A stretch of 64,000 bases of DNA from CALARM01 sp964431735 (GTDB lineage Bacteria; Vulcanimicrobiota; SpSt-956; JAKJGF01), in the NCBI GenBank assembly GCA_964431735.1, contig CAYSLJ010000009.1, positions 8,283 to 72,282 on the forward strand, written 5' to 3'. Made by a program: the position numbers and the translations under genes. Positions within the stretch are counted from its first letter, which is position 1. Each line of letters opens with the position of its first letter. Below the pieces are notes generated by a model, which was not told the DNA's origin, made no database searches, and saw nothing but the letters and a program-made list of their open reading frames with translations. This document shows positions 36,639 to 45,463 of the stretch, in pieces.

Positions 36639-36915
36639 AATAATGATATGGAGTAAGGTCGAAATTTAACCTGATATATTATTATACTTAGAAAAACTAA
36701 TAAAAGCAATAGAATTGAAAAAATCATTGACTGCTATGTAATGATAGATTATAATGCTTCCTAATGTGTAATACGAAAAAATTATGTGTAAAGAGGGTGA
36801 TGGGTTAAGAAGATTCAGAACCTAAAACCCAGAACCTGAGACATTTAATTAATGTTCATTTATATATAAAATTACCTGTCATTTTTAAACACCAATCATA
36901 TGTGAAAGTATAATA
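36639..36915. other. Intergenic region upstream of nurA
   Basis: It holds the promoter at 36727-36755, a stretch AAACCCAGAACCTGAGACAT of unknown meaning, and at 36864-36900 a near copy (TATATAAAATTACCTGTCA onward) of a segment found at 16558-16597. No gene is seen. Confidence 0.4.
36727..36755 (+). promoter_or_regulatory. Sigma70 promoter for the nurA-HAS-herA genes
   Basis: TTGACT (36727-36732) and TATAAT (36750-36755) are separated by exactly 17 bp. It is the best promoter match I found in the window. The leader to the nurA ATG at 36916 would be about 155 nt. Confidence 0.6.
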
Positions 36916-38088
36916 ATGTTAGATTTCGGATCAGTAAAAAAACAATTAAAATATATGGTAAAAGAAAAAAATGAAACAAAAGGACTCTTTCATGACAGAT
37001 TAAAACAGGGATGGTCAGAAGTAAAGAGATGGAAGGAAGACTGGGAAACACTGAAAAAAAAAGTAGAAGAAGCAAAAACTTCCTGGCTTCTTGGAAAACT
37101 ATATGAATCTTTTGATAATAAAAGAAATACGCCGGAAAGGCCAAAGGAAATAACTGTTATAGCAACAGATGGTTCTCAAATATTTCCCGATCACCACGAA
37201 ATATCATCATGTTATCTTATTAATACAGGTTATGTAGTAATTCATTATGGAACAAAAGAAAAACCCCTTATGTCACAGGAGGCTATGCTTTATTACAAAG
37301 ATAATGATCTCTTTGAACAGGTAAATGGAAGAAAAATAAGTGTAAACACCTCCATAGTATCTGCCAGGAGAGGTATTCTGGAGATGGAAAAATTAACTCT
37401 TCTTCTGCTTGATAACTCTGCAAGAAAACATATTCTGGGTCTTGTAGATGGAACGCTCATTCTCTGGACTCTTGAAGGAAGTGCCCCTGATTTCAGAGAT
37501 AAAATTTTAAAATCTTTTATAACATATCTGAACAGACTGAAAGACAGGAAAATACCTGTAGCATCCTATTTGAGCCGTCCCAGGACAAATGATTTTTCAA
37601 ATAGCCTCAAAGTGGGACTGTGTCCGGAAAAAAAAGTTAACTGTGACGCATGTCCCTATAAAGAACAGCTATTTCTACCCTGTTCTCCTGTTGAAGGCAT
37701 TACAGATGCCATGTTATTCAAAGGAGTTCTTAAAGAAGGGGAAAGAAGTCCTCTTTTTGAAAGCTCTTCAGGTATAATGTCACATTACGGAGAACATAAA
37801 ATTTTATTCTATTATATCCATACAGGTCAGGAAATAGGAAGGGTAGAAATACCTCTGTGGGTTGCAAAAGATAAAGAGCTGCTCAATCGTACACAGAGCG
37901 TAATCTATGACCAGGTAAAAAAAGGAGGAGGCTATCCTGTTATTCTCTCAGAAGCCCATGAAAAAGCAGTAATAAGGGGAACTGACAGAGAAATATTTTA
38001 CAGAATGATTTCTGACAGTCTGGTAGAAGAAAAGATCCCTGTTACAATGTCTGCAAAGAAGGCATCGAAAGAAGTGGTCAGAGTTTAA
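36916..38088 (+). CDS. nurA: NurA-family nuclease
   Basis: This is a 390-residue protein of the NurA domain family, a 5'-3' nuclease that works with the HerA translocase in DNA end resection (known mainly in archaea; bacterial pairs exist). ATDGSQIFPD (about residue 83) and GLVDGTLILW (about 175) carry the two metal-binding Asp; further family segments such as PVASYLSRPR and the C-terminal GYPVILSEAHEKAVI are present. Four Cys (CPEKKVNCDACPY, then LPCSPV) may bind a metal. A sigma70 promoter lies upstream. It is followed by a 190-bp cassette, a HAS-barrel-like gene and herA, the expected partner. Confidence 0.87.
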   Translation: MLDFGSVKKQLKYMVKEKNETKGLFHDRLKQGWSEVKRWKEDWETLKKKVEEAKTSWLLGKLYESFDNKRNTPERPKEITVIATDGSQIFPDHHEISSCYLINTGYVVIHYGTKEKPLMSQEAMLYYKDNDLFEQVNGRKISVNTSIVSARRGILEMEKLTLLLLDNSARKHILGLVDGTLILWTLEGSAPDFRDKILKSFITYLNRLKDRKIPVASYLSRPRTNDFSNSLKVGLCPEKKVNCDACPYKEQLFLPCSPVEGITDAMLFKGVLKEGERSPLFESSSGIMSHYGEHKILFYYIHTGQEIGRVEIPLWVAKDKELLNRTQSVIYDQVKKGGGYPVILSEAHEKAVIRGTDREIFYRMISDSLVEEKIPVTMSAKKASKEVVRV

Positions 38089-38091
38089 AAT

Positions 38092-38284
38092 CGTGACGCG
38101 TGACGCGTAACGCGTGACGCGAGGTTCAGAACCATCAGGAATTGAAGGGTGAGTAGTGAGTCGTGAGTCGTGAAGGGTGAATAGTAGGGGCGCCCCCCCT
38201 GTGGTCGCCCGGTACCGGTGAAACACGTATCACGGCATTACGCATCACGAACCACCTGTCACGCGTAACGCGTTACGCGTCACG
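38092..38284 (+). repeat. Composite heptamer cassette (nurA to HAS-like gene)
   Basis: A GTGACGC array directly after the nurA stop (38092-38123) is followed by GTGAGTA/GTGAGTC/GTGAAGG units, then a hairpin region AGGGGCGCC..GGTCGCCC, GGTACCGG, GCATTAC/GCATCAC units, ACCACCT and a GTCACGC palindrome. It ends 8 bp before the TAGGAG ribosome binding site of the next gene. Confidence 0.75.
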
Positions 38285-38301
38285 ATTATAGGAGTTACAT
38301 T

Positions 38302-38865
38302 ATGAACAATGTCGGAGAAATACTTGAAAGCAGTACAAGGGAATTTATGGCTGAATGTAAAGACAGTCCGCCCCCTCTCGGCAGCCTCATTAAAATAGAG
38401 GGAACCCCTACAGTACTTGCAATAATATACAATATATTTACCTACTGTATAGAGCCCAACAGAAGGCCCACTGCTTACGGTATGTCCATAGAAGAACTGC
38501 AGGAAGAACAGCCGCAGATATTCGAATTATTAAAAACAGGATTTCAGGCTATTATAGTAGGTTTCCATCAGGATGGAGTATATCATCAATTCTCCCCTCC
38601 CCTGCCTCCGTCACTCCATAGTTTTGTCTATAACTGTACAGAAGACGAACTTCGTGCCTTTACTCAAGAACATGATTACTTGAGAATGATCTTCACTTCA
38701 AATAAAGGCCAGTCAGATGAAATAATAATATCCTTTATAAGACAGGCATGGAATACCTGGAGTCATGACAGAAATTTCATGATATCAGCAGGGAAAGAGC
38801 TGTCTATATTACTTAAAGATGATTATGAAAGACTTCAGTCAATAATCAAACGAATTCTTAAATGA
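38302..38865 (+). CDS. HAS-barrel-like protein between nurA and herA
   Basis: 187 residues, soluble. The N-terminal part (GEILESSTREFMAECKDSPPPLGSLIKIEG) resembles the HerA-ATP-synthase (HAS) beta-barrel that usually sits at the N-terminus of HerA. The C-terminal half looks helical (TEDELRAFTQEHDYLRMIF...SIIKRILK). In some bacteria a separate HAS-barrel gene precedes a HerA ATPase, which fits the order here. TAGGAG precedes the ATG. I infer that it is a subunit of, or adaptor for, the NurA-HerA complex. The fold call is moderate because I rely on a short motif. Confidence 0.55.
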   Translation: MNNVGEILESSTREFMAECKDSPPPLGSLIKIEGTPTVLAIIYNIFTYCIEPNRRPTAYGMSIEELQEEQPQIFELLKTGFQAIIVGFHQDGVYHQFSPPLPPSLHSFVYNCTEDELRAFTQEHDYLRMIFTSNKGQSDEIIISFIRQAWNTWSHDRNFMISAGKELSILLKDDYERLQSIIKRILK

Positions 38866-38877
38866 ACAAATAAAGGA

Positions 38878-38903
38878 TCACGCGTCACGCGTGACGCGTC
38901 ACG
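38878..38903 (+). repeat. GTCACGC/GTGACGC palindrome at the herA start
   Basis: Four heptamer units (GTCACGC, GTGACGC, GTCACG) occupy the short gap before herA. A GTG within the array is in frame with herA, but the ATG at 38912 is the natural start. Confidence 0.65.
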
Positions 38904-38911
38904 AATCAAAA

Positions 38912-40540
38912 ATGACAAAAAAAAGAAAAAGAATAGGTGTAATAACAAAAGGTTCTCTTGTAGAAGGACTTGAAATGAAACATGACTCTTGCCAGTCAAT
39001 AGAAGAAATAAAAGCAGGGAAATTTGTTGTCATAGACGGTGAAAAGAATCAGTTTTTCTCAATGATTACAGACATGAGACTTGATTCAACAAATCCTGAA
39101 ATATTAATAAACCCTCCTTCTGAAGGTAACGGAATTATGAGGGAAATCCTGAGTGGAACAAATACCTATGCAACAGTATGTTTAAAACCAATGCTTATGG
39201 TAGCCAACAAAGAAGATAAAGAGGAAAAACCTGAAATAAGCCCTGTAAAATCAATACCTGCCCATTTTTCAGGAGTTTTTGAAGCACAGGATGAAGATGT
39301 AAATAGAATATTCGGAGAAGAAAGTCTGGGGAAAAAATATTTTAATATTGGCACTCCCCTTGATATGAACAGTCCTGTATGTCTTAATCTTGAGAGATTT
39401 GTAGAAAGAAGTAACGGTATATTCGGTAAAACGGGAACAGGGAAAACCTTCCTTACAAGACTTGTGCTGAGCGGACTTGTCAGGAATTCACAGGCAGCAA
39501 ACCTGATTTTTGACATGCACAGCGAATACGGTTACAGGGCAATAAAAGAAGGAGGAGGAGAGTCTTTTGTAAAGGGACTCAAACAGCTATTCGGAGATAA
39601 AGTTGCCATATTTACCCTTGACCCTGAATCTTCGAAAGAAAGGCCTGTTCAGCCTGATTTCGTTGTAAAAATTCCCTATAATCAGATAAAAGTAGAAGAT
39701 GTTCTTCCTCTTGAAGAAGTGCTCAATCTAAATCAGACAGCTCTCGAATCTGCCTATATAATAAGGAACCGTTTTGACAGGGAATGGCTCAGAACCCTTC
39801 TTGACCAGGAGTATGCAGATTTAGTTGATTTTTCAGAAGAAATAGGTGCAAATGCCAGTTCTATTTCCGCACTTTACAGAAAATTAAAAAGACTGGAAGA
39901 TTTTGATTTTCTCACAAAACAGCAACCCCAGGTAGATGCAGTAAAAAAAATTATGGAATATCTGGACAGAGGTATTCATATAGTCCTTGAATTCGGAAGA
40001 CAGAGCAATCTTTTATGTTACCTCCTTGTAGCAAATATACTTACAAGAAGAATCCATAAAGATTATATCAGAAAAACAGAAAAATACCTTTCCACCCAGA
40101 AACCTGAAGATAAACCCAAACAGCTTGTCATAACAATAGAAGAAGCCCATAAATTCCTTAACCCCACAGCAGCAAAACAGACAATATTCGGAGTCATTGC
40201 AAGGGAAATGAGAAAATATCATGTATCACTTCTCGTAGTGGATCAGAGACCATCAGGCATAGATGATGAAGTCCTGTCTCAGATAGGCACAAGGATTGTT
40301 GCCCAGTTGAATGATGAAAAAGACATTCAGGCAGTGCTTACGGGAGTGAGTAATACGTCCGGCCTCCGTTCTGTTCTTGCAAGCCTGGATTCAAAACAAC
40401 AGGCCCTTATAATAGGACATGCCGTCCCCATGCCGATAGTTATAAAATCCAGGGACTATGATGAAAAATTCTATAAAGCCATGATGGATCAGGATGCCGG
40501 GAGGAAAGTGGATATCAATAAAATAATATCACGGTGGTGA
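38912..40540 (+). CDS. herA: HerA-family ATPase/DNA translocase
   Basis: About 542 residues. An N-terminal HAS-barrel-like segment (about 1-130) is followed by the FtsK/HerA RecA-like core: Walker A GIFGKTGTGKTFLTR (about 170), LIFDMHSEYGYR, Walker B LVITIEEAHKFLNP (about 406), and the sensor/arginine region LVVDQRPSGIDDEVLSQIGTR. HerA forms hexamers that drive DNA through NurA for end processing. I take the ATG at 38912; the frame also opens at a GTG in the repeat just upstream. No ribosome binding site is evident, so coupling to the preceding gene is possible. Confidence 0.9.
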   Translation: MTKKRKRIGVITKGSLVEGLEMKHDSCQSIEEIKAGKFVVIDGEKNQFFSMITDMRLDSTNPEILINPPSEGNGIMREILSGTNTYATVCLKPMLMVANKEDKEEKPEISPVKSIPAHFSGVFEAQDEDVNRIFGEESLGKKYFNIGTPLDMNSPVCLNLERFVERSNGIFGKTGTGKTFLTRLVLSGLVRNSQAANLIFDMHSEYGYRAIKEGGGESFVKGLKQLFGDKVAIFTLDPESSKERPVQPDFVVKIPYNQIKVEDVLPLEEVLNLNQTALESAYIIRNRFDREWLRTLLDQEYADLVDFSEEIGANASSISALYRKLKRLEDFDFLTKQQPQVDAVKKIMEYLDRGIHIVLEFGRQSNLLCYLLVANILTRRIHKDYIRKTEKYLSTQKPEDKPKQLVITIEEAHKFLNPTAAKQTIFGVIAREMRKYHVSLLVVDQRPSGIDDEVLSQIGTRIVAQLNDEKDIQAVLTGVSNTSGLRSVLASLDSKQQALIIGHAVPMPIVIKSRDYDEKFYKAMMDQDAGRKVDINKIISRW

Positions 40541-40542
40541 AG

Positions 40543-40671
40543 TCGTGACGCGTAACGCGTGACGCGTGACGGGTGGTTCGTAATGCGTGATGCGTGATGC
40601 GTGATTTGACCGGTATTGGGCGCCCCCCTGCGGTCGCCCCTACTCTTCACTCTTCACTCTTCACTTTTCAC
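40543..40671 (-). repeat. Composite heptamer cassette between convergent herA and radical SAM genes
   Basis: Read from the radical SAM stop (minus strand): AGTGAAAAGTGAAGAGTGA units encode the last residues KSEE and the stop. They are followed by GGGGCGACC..GGGGGGCGCCC, GGTATTGGG-type palindromic sequence, GCATCAC units, ACCACCC, and a GTCACGC/GTTACGC array that reaches the herA stop at 40540. The orientation follows the minus-strand gene. Confidence 0.75.
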
Positions 40672-41913
40672 TGGATTAACACTCCCTACCCTTAATTTCG
40701 GAAAAGAATTTTTCATAGATTTTATAAAATTTAACATGCCTGTTACAGTACTTTTCGGCGGAGTAATTACATTAAAATACAGAGAAGGATCTATATTTAA
40801 ATTTCTGAGCTGAACCATGGTGACGGGATATTTATCCAGTAAATTAAACAGGGCATGGCACTCTTCCTCTCTGTCGGTAAAGCCGGGAATTACAAGCAGA
40901 TTAATAGACAGAAAAATTTTTTCACCCATCTCAATAGAAGTCATTACATCCTTAAAAGAATAGGTCTGTGGTTTAAAATAAGCTGTATAATTATCTTCTT
41001 TTGCACTGTTAAGACCTATTCTTACACTGTCAAGGCCTGCTTCTATTGCTTTTCTTATAACATGAGGGTTACTGCCATTGGTATTTAAATGAATTGTTCC
41101 TCTGTCAGTTCTTCTTCTTATCTCTTTTATTGAATTCACGAGAAGATCTCCCCTGAGGGTAGGTTCTCCTTCACAGCCCTGGCCAAAACTTAATAAAGGT
41201 TTCTCTGCTCTATTTAAATGATTTACACCTGTAGAAACAATCTCTTCTATAGAAGGAGTAAACACTATTCTGTTCTGAGGGGACGGAAATCCTGATGACT
41301 CTTCATTCTGAAAGGAAATACATCCGCAGCATTGAGCATTACAGGCAGGAGAAATAGGAATTCCACCTTCCCATCTTTCATAAAATATATTCTGTGCATT
41401 GTAACATTGATAGTAAAGGGCACAGTGAGAAAGATGCTTCAACAGGCGGTTTCCCGGTTCTTTTTGAAGACGTTTTTTTACCTTCTTTTTTAAATCAGGA
41501 GTACTGTACTGTGACGGATCCCACTGTTTTACTTTTTCTGTTTCATGAGCTGCCACATAAAATCCATTACTTTTAAAACCTGTAAAGCTATAGGCGAATA
41601 AAGGAAGGGGCTGAACTTTTTTCTGTTCTTTATAAGCAGGCAGTAAAAGCCTTGTATAACCATTTGGCAGCAGGGTACTTACAGAGAAAATACCTCCTTT
41701 AACCCCCGCCATAGTGCTGAAACATTTCACTTTACCTCTATATTTTCCGAAGGGTAAACGTTCAGGCATTAAACTCAAAGAACTTCCATAAGGTAAAGGG
41801 ATCATTTCAGAATTTAAAGCTTCTCTGAAGGAAAAGCCGTCAAAAGCCAGCGCTTCTATATCAGGATTATCATAAACCTGTCCGCATCGGTCAGAATAAA
41901 CAATATTAAACAT
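40654..41913 (-). CDS. Radical SAM protein
   Basis: This is a 419-residue iron-sulfur enzyme. The cluster motif CNAQCCGC (CX3CX2C) is at about residue 191, placed centrally rather than N-terminally. Then come FGQGCEGEPTL (the GGEP-like SAM-binding strand), TNGSNP and SVRIGLNSAKEDNY. The N-terminal 180 residues are an extra domain with no family I can name (PNGYTRLLLPAYKEQKKVQPLPLF); Cys residues around CALYYQCYNAQ may hold a further cluster. The reaction is unknown. There is no ribosome binding site before the ATG at 41913 (the upstream bases are CCTCC, the wrong sense). The last residues KSEE are encoded by heptamer repeat. Confidence 0.8.
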   Translation of the reverse strand: MFNIVYSDRCGQVYDNPDIEALAFDGFSFREALNSEMIPLPYGSSLSLMPERLPFGKYRGKVKCFSTMAGVKGGIFSVSTLLPNGYTRLLLPAYKEQKKVQPLPLFAYSFTGFKSNGFYVAAHETEKVKQWDPSQYSTPDLKKKVKKRLQKEPGNRLLKHLSHCALYYQCYNAQNIFYERWEGGIPISPACNAQCCGCISFQNEESSGFPSPQNRIVFTPSIEEIVSTGVNHLNRAEKPLLSFGQGCEGEPTLRGDLLVNSIKEIRRRTDRGTIHLNTNGSNPHVIRKAIEAGLDSVRIGLNSAKEDNYTAYFKPQTYSFKDVMTSIEMGEKIFLSINLLVIPGFTDREEECHALFNLLDKYPVTMVQLRNLNIDPSLYFNVITPPKSTVTGMLNFIKSMKNSFPKLRVGSVNPVKSEE

Positions 41914-41983
41914 TTAGCTGGAGGAAATAAAATTAAATCTCTTTTCTGATAGAATATAAAGATAACTCCGGTACTATCATTCC

Positions 41984-42014
41984 TCGCGTCACGCGTCACG
42001 CGTCACGCGTCACG
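41984..42014. repeat. GTCACGC array between rho and radical SAM gene
   Basis: Four GTCACGC units in a row (ctcgcGTCACGC onward to cacga). It lies 30 bp after the rho stop (42046) and about 70 bp before the radical SAM start on the minus strand. Confidence 0.65.
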
Positions 42015-42045
42015 ATATTAATTATTCCCGACTGATAATTACACC

Positions 42046-43308
42046 TCACTTACTCATAGAAAGAGCTTCTCTTGTTATGGTTTTCAGGAAGTCCAGATTA
42101 TTTTTAGTCTTTTTAATGCGATCAATAAGAAGTTCAGTCATCTCAGTAGCATCAAAAACTGCAAAAGCTCTTCTGAGAAGCCATATTTTCTGAAGGTCAC
42201 TTTCAGAAAGCAGTAGTTCTTCATGTCTGGTACCAGATTTTTTAAGATCAATGGCAGGGAAAATTCTTTTTTCTGCAAGTTTCCTGGACAGTTCCAGTTC
42301 CATATTACCGGTGCCCTTAAATTCTTCATATATGACATCATCCATTTTACTTCCTGTTTCTATAAGAGCAGTGGCAATTATAGTAAGACTTCCACCTTCT
42401 TCTATATTTCTTGCAGCACCGAAAAATGCCTTTGGTTTAATCAAAGCCATAGTATCTATACCTCCAGAAAGTGTTCTTCCACTTGTAGGAAGGGCAAGAT
42501 TATAAGCTCTTGCAAGTCTTGTAAGACTGTCCAGTAAAATAACAACATCCCTTTTGTGTTCCACCAGTCTCTTTGCCTTTTCCAGAATAAGTTCTGCTAC
42601 AATGGTATGATTTTCCGGAGGTTCATCAAAGGTAGAACTTACCACTTCACCTTTTATAGATCTCTTCATATCCGTTACTTCTTCAGGTCTTTCACCTATA
42701 AGAACAGCTATTATCGAGACATCAGGATAATTGGTTGATATACCATGAGCAATCTTTTTGAGTAGTATAGTTTTACCTGCTTTCGGAGGGGCTACTATTA
42801 AAGCTCTCTGCCCTCTTCCGAGAGGAGACATAAAATCTATTAACCTGGCTTCCATTTCATCATAGACTGTTTCCAGAGTAAATCTATTATTCGGATATAT
42901 GGGAGTTAATTTATCAAAGGGAATCCTGGCCCGTGCATTATCAGCACTGTCTTCATTCACAGTAATGACTTTCAGCAATCCATAATATCTTTCGCCGTTC
43001 TTCGGTGGCCTTATCTGGCCGAGTACCGTATCACCTGTGCAGAGATCAAATCGTTTAATCTGTGATTGAGAAACATAAATATCATCCGAACCGGGAAGAT
43101 AGCTGGAACGCCTTAAAAAACCATACCCTTCAGGCAATATATCAAGTACTCCTCCGGCAAATATCAAACCTTTCTGCTGTGCCTCATTTTCCAGAATCCT
43201 GTGTATAAGGCTATTTTTCTTAAGATTATGATAACCTGTAAGACTTTTTTCCTTTGCTATTTCAAGCAAATCAGTTCTACTCATATTTTCGAGTTCTTCA
43301 AATTCCAT
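42046..43308 (-). CDS. rho: Transcription termination factor Rho
   Basis: About 420 residues, a hexameric RNA helicase that terminates transcription. It has a Rho N-terminal helical domain (LLEIAKEKSLTGYHNLKKNSLIHRI), a cold-shock-like RNA-binding domain (GVLDILPEGYGFLR... DIYVSQSQIKRFDL), Walker A APPKAGKTILLKKIA, Walker B VVILLDSLTRLARAYN, and the Q/R-loop segment GTGNMELELSRKLAEKRIFPAIDLKKSGTR. The length is normal and no insertion is visible. The start at 43308 (ATG, AAGAGGTG 8 nt upstream) is better than the GTG at 43317. Its presence means the long repeat-filled 3' regions here may be Rho-sensitive. Confidence 0.96.
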   Translation of the reverse strand: MEFEELENMSRTDLLEIAKEKSLTGYHNLKKNSLIHRILENEAQQKGLIFAGGVLDILPEGYGFLRRSSYLPGSDDIYVSQSQIKRFDLCTGDTVLGQIRPPKNGERYYGLLKVITVNEDSADNARARIPFDKLTPIYPNNRFTLETVYDEMEARLIDFMSPLGRGQRALIVAPPKAGKTILLKKIAHGISTNYPDVSIIAVLIGERPEEVTDMKRSIKGEVVSSTFDEPPENHTIVAELILEKAKRLVEHKRDVVILLDSLTRLARAYNLALPTSGRTLSGGIDTMALIKPKAFFGAARNIEEGGSLTIIATALIETGSKMDDVIYEEFKGTGNMELELSRKLAEKRIFPAIDLKKSGTRHEELLLSESDLQKIWLLRRAFAVFDATEMTELLIDRIKKTKNNLDFLKTITREALSMSK

Positions 43309-43367
43309 AAAAATCACCTCTTAATTATTTTAATTATTTATATTCAATGGCTACAAAACTCACCATT

Positions 43368-44405
43368 TTAAGTTTCCTGTCTGTTAATAACATTTAAACA
43401 AAGAGCAAAGAGTAATATAGAGCCACCTCCCAGTACAAGATAATTAAAAAACAAACCGCTACAATTTCCTTCCAGACCTTTTGTAATACCGTCTACAAGA
43501 TAATAACTTGGCAGGCATCCTGACAGAGTACGTAATAAACTGGAATTTTCAGAAAGTACAATAGGCACCATCAGACATATAAAAGCAAGAGAATTAATAG
43601 AATTTGCCGTACTCTGCGACGGAGATATAAATGCTACAAATATTCCCCAGCAGGAAAAAAATATGCCTCCCAGTAACAACATAGAAAATAAAACAGGTAA
43701 ATTACCTGTCAATGACCTGTTTAAACCAAGCAACAGAAAAGCAGAAGAAAAACTCAATATAATACCGAGCAGTGCTTTCCCTGTAATAAAATCATAAATA
43801 CTGGCAGGAGATACAAGTAATGCATCCAGAGTTTTTCTATCCTTTTCTTCAATCAAAGAAGAAGTTGTTATTACAAGACTTCCCATAATAGTCAGAAGTA
43901 TCCATAAGGGAAGAATATAATGTAAAGTACCTCCTCTACCGGGTTTATAAATCTTTTCTATCTTTACCTGCATAGGGAAAGGCTGTTTCGCATAGATTCT
44001 CATTAATTCAAATAATTCCATTAAAAGTATTTCCGATCCCTTTAAAGCAGGTTCATTAATTAAAATTCTGACTGCAGGCTGACTGTTTTTCGAGATATCT
44101 TCATCGAAATATTCCGGCAATATAATTACAAGTAAACAATTTCTATCATTAAGGCTTACAGGGCCTTCTTCCTGATTTTTCAATAATTTTATGGAAAAAA
44201 GGCCGGTCTTTTTTAAAAAATCCAGAAAACCTGATTTACCATTATCATAATACCCTATTCCCGGAAGAGCATCTGAATAAGAAAAAGCACAGGTAAACAG
44301 TAATGATAATACTACAGGAGTTGCCAGACTGACCCATACAGCCTTACTCCGGGTTATATCAATTAAATCCTTTAACAAAATAGCAAAAATACTATGGAAG
44401 GACAT
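43368..44405 (-). CDS. ABC-2 type transporter permease
   Basis: 345 residues with six or so membrane segments: one near the N-terminus (SKAVWVSLATPVVLSLLFTCAF), a large extracytoplasmic loop (about 45-165), then five helices (PLWILLTIMGSLVITTSSLIEEKDRKTLDALLVSPAS is the typical ABC2 signature). It is the likely membrane partner of the ATPase at 45464-46312, from which it is separated by a repeat-rich gap and the SPOR-like gene. The substrate is unknown; drug, lipid or polymer export are all possible. Confidence 0.82.
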   Translation of the reverse strand: MSFHSIFAILLKDLIDITRSKAVWVSLATPVVLSLLFTCAFSYSDALPGIGYYDNGKSGFLDFLKKTGLFSIKLLKNQEEGPVSLNDRNCLLVIILPEYFDEDISKNSQPAVRILINEPALKGSEILLMELFELMRIYAKQPFPMQVKIEKIYKPGRGGTLHYILPLWILLTIMGSLVITTSSLIEEKDRKTLDALLVSPASIYDFITGKALLGIILSFSSAFLLLGLNRSLTGNLPVLFSMLLLGGIFFSCWGIFVAFISPSQSTANSINSLAFICLMVPIVLSENSSLLRTLSGCLPSYYLVDGITKGLEGNCSGLFFNYLVLGGGSILLFALCLNVINRQET

Positions 44406-44726
44406 CCATCACCTGTAATTAAAAATCGTGACGCGTGACGCGTAATGCATAACGCGAGGCAAGATTATCTTCTCTCTTTTTATCTAAAAAAATCTGCTAA
44501 AATATAACATTCACCTTTTCCGGTGAAAACTGCCGGCTGAATGCTTACTAAGGGGTTGTCAAGAAATAACCCAATCACATTTACGTCTATATCGTGACGC
44601 GTAACGCGTAACGCGTGACGCGAGGATGATAACCGTTCTAACAATTTGCCAGGGTTATTTTCTTACAGTCCCTAATAAAAATGAAATGTATATAAATCTG
44701 AGGATGGACGATTATATGTCAATCAT
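44406..44726. other. Intergenic region holding a heptamer array and MITE-like copy 2
   Basis: About 320 bp. A GTGACGC/GTAATGC array is at 44426-44458, next to the permease start. GCTGAATGCTTACT at about 44537 also occurs at 26760. The 120-bp element fills 44552-44672. No gene is seen. Confidence 0.5.
44552..44672 (-). mobile_element. MITE-like 120-bp element, copy 2
   Basis: Nearly identical to the copy at 60169-60287 in inverted orientation. The ends are GGGTTGTCAAGAAATAACCC and, read inward from the other side, GACTGTAAGAAAATAACCC. The core is a GTGACGC/GTAACGC palindromic array. The flanking TA at both ends could be a target duplication, but this is uncertain. Confidence 0.7.
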
Positions 44727-45347
44727 CTATAACTTCTCAGTAGTAATTTCTGACAGATAGCCTTTTTTTGATAACATGGTCTTAAAATCTTCGGCAAGAA
44801 ACTTATCCTTTGTCCTTATAATAACAGTATATACAGGTTCTTTTCCTTTAACAATTTTATTGACTTCTACAGAACATTTTATAGCTGCTTTATTTAAGAT
44901 CTTCCTGGCCATTTCTACGGCATCTTCATAACGCTGATAAACAGGACCTACCTGAACTATAGTTATATTGGGATTTATATCGGGACTGAAAATCTTTACA
45001 GAAAAACCATTGCTTTCCAGTACTTTTTTTGTTTGATTGGCAAGAAATTCTCTATCCTTTAACTGGTAAACAACTGCTACTATAAACCCTTTATCTTCAG
45101 TTTTATAAGATACCTTTGAAACAATTTCCACATCAAAAGATCTGGCTTTAAATTCTTCAGCTACTTTCTCTGCCATGCTTTTATCCTGACCGTAAAAAGA
45201 ACAGTTAACCTTATATAAAACCTTTCCCATATCTACAGAGGAAAGACCATATTTCCCAAGTAAAATCATCAATAAAGAAAAAAAACTGAGCACTCCGAAA
45301 AAAACTATAAGCCATTTTGGTGGTGATGGTATTAAATTTTCTTTCAT
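44727..45347 (-). CDS. Single-pass membrane protein with SPOR-like repeats
   Basis: 206 residues. One transmembrane helix (about 12-35) is followed by a periplasmic part with repeated beta-alpha-beta units of the SPOR/sporulation-related type: YKVNCSFYGQDKSMAEKVAEEF, VAVVYQLKDREFLANQTKKVL, VQVGPVYQRYEDAVEMARKIL and VIIRTKDKFLAEDFKTMLSKKGY. SPOR domains bind denuded peptidoglycan glycan at division sites. It stands between the two halves of an ABC transporter on the same strand, but this may be chance. Confidence 0.65.
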   Translation of the reverse strand: MKENLIPSPPKWLIVFFGVLSFFSLLMILLGKYGLSSVDMGKVLYKVNCSFYGQDKSMAEKVAEEFKARSFDVEIVSKVSYKTEDKGFIVAVVYQLKDREFLANQTKKVLESNGFSVKIFSPDINPNITIVQVGPVYQRYEDAVEMARKILNKAAIKCSVEVNKIVKGKEPVYTVIIRTKDKFLAEDFKTMLSKKGYLSEITTEKL

Positions 45348-45463
45348 TTTTTAATTACCTGAATAAAATTCATCATTATATTTATTTACAGAGGGCTTAC
45401 CATAGAGGTTAATATTTTGTACTTTCACCTGCTTATTCTAGCAAATCTATTATAATTAGTCAA

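Noticed and set aside
38891..38911. GTG in the repeat as the herA start
   Set aside because: It would add seven repeat-encoded residues; the ATG at 38912 gives the natural N-terminus.
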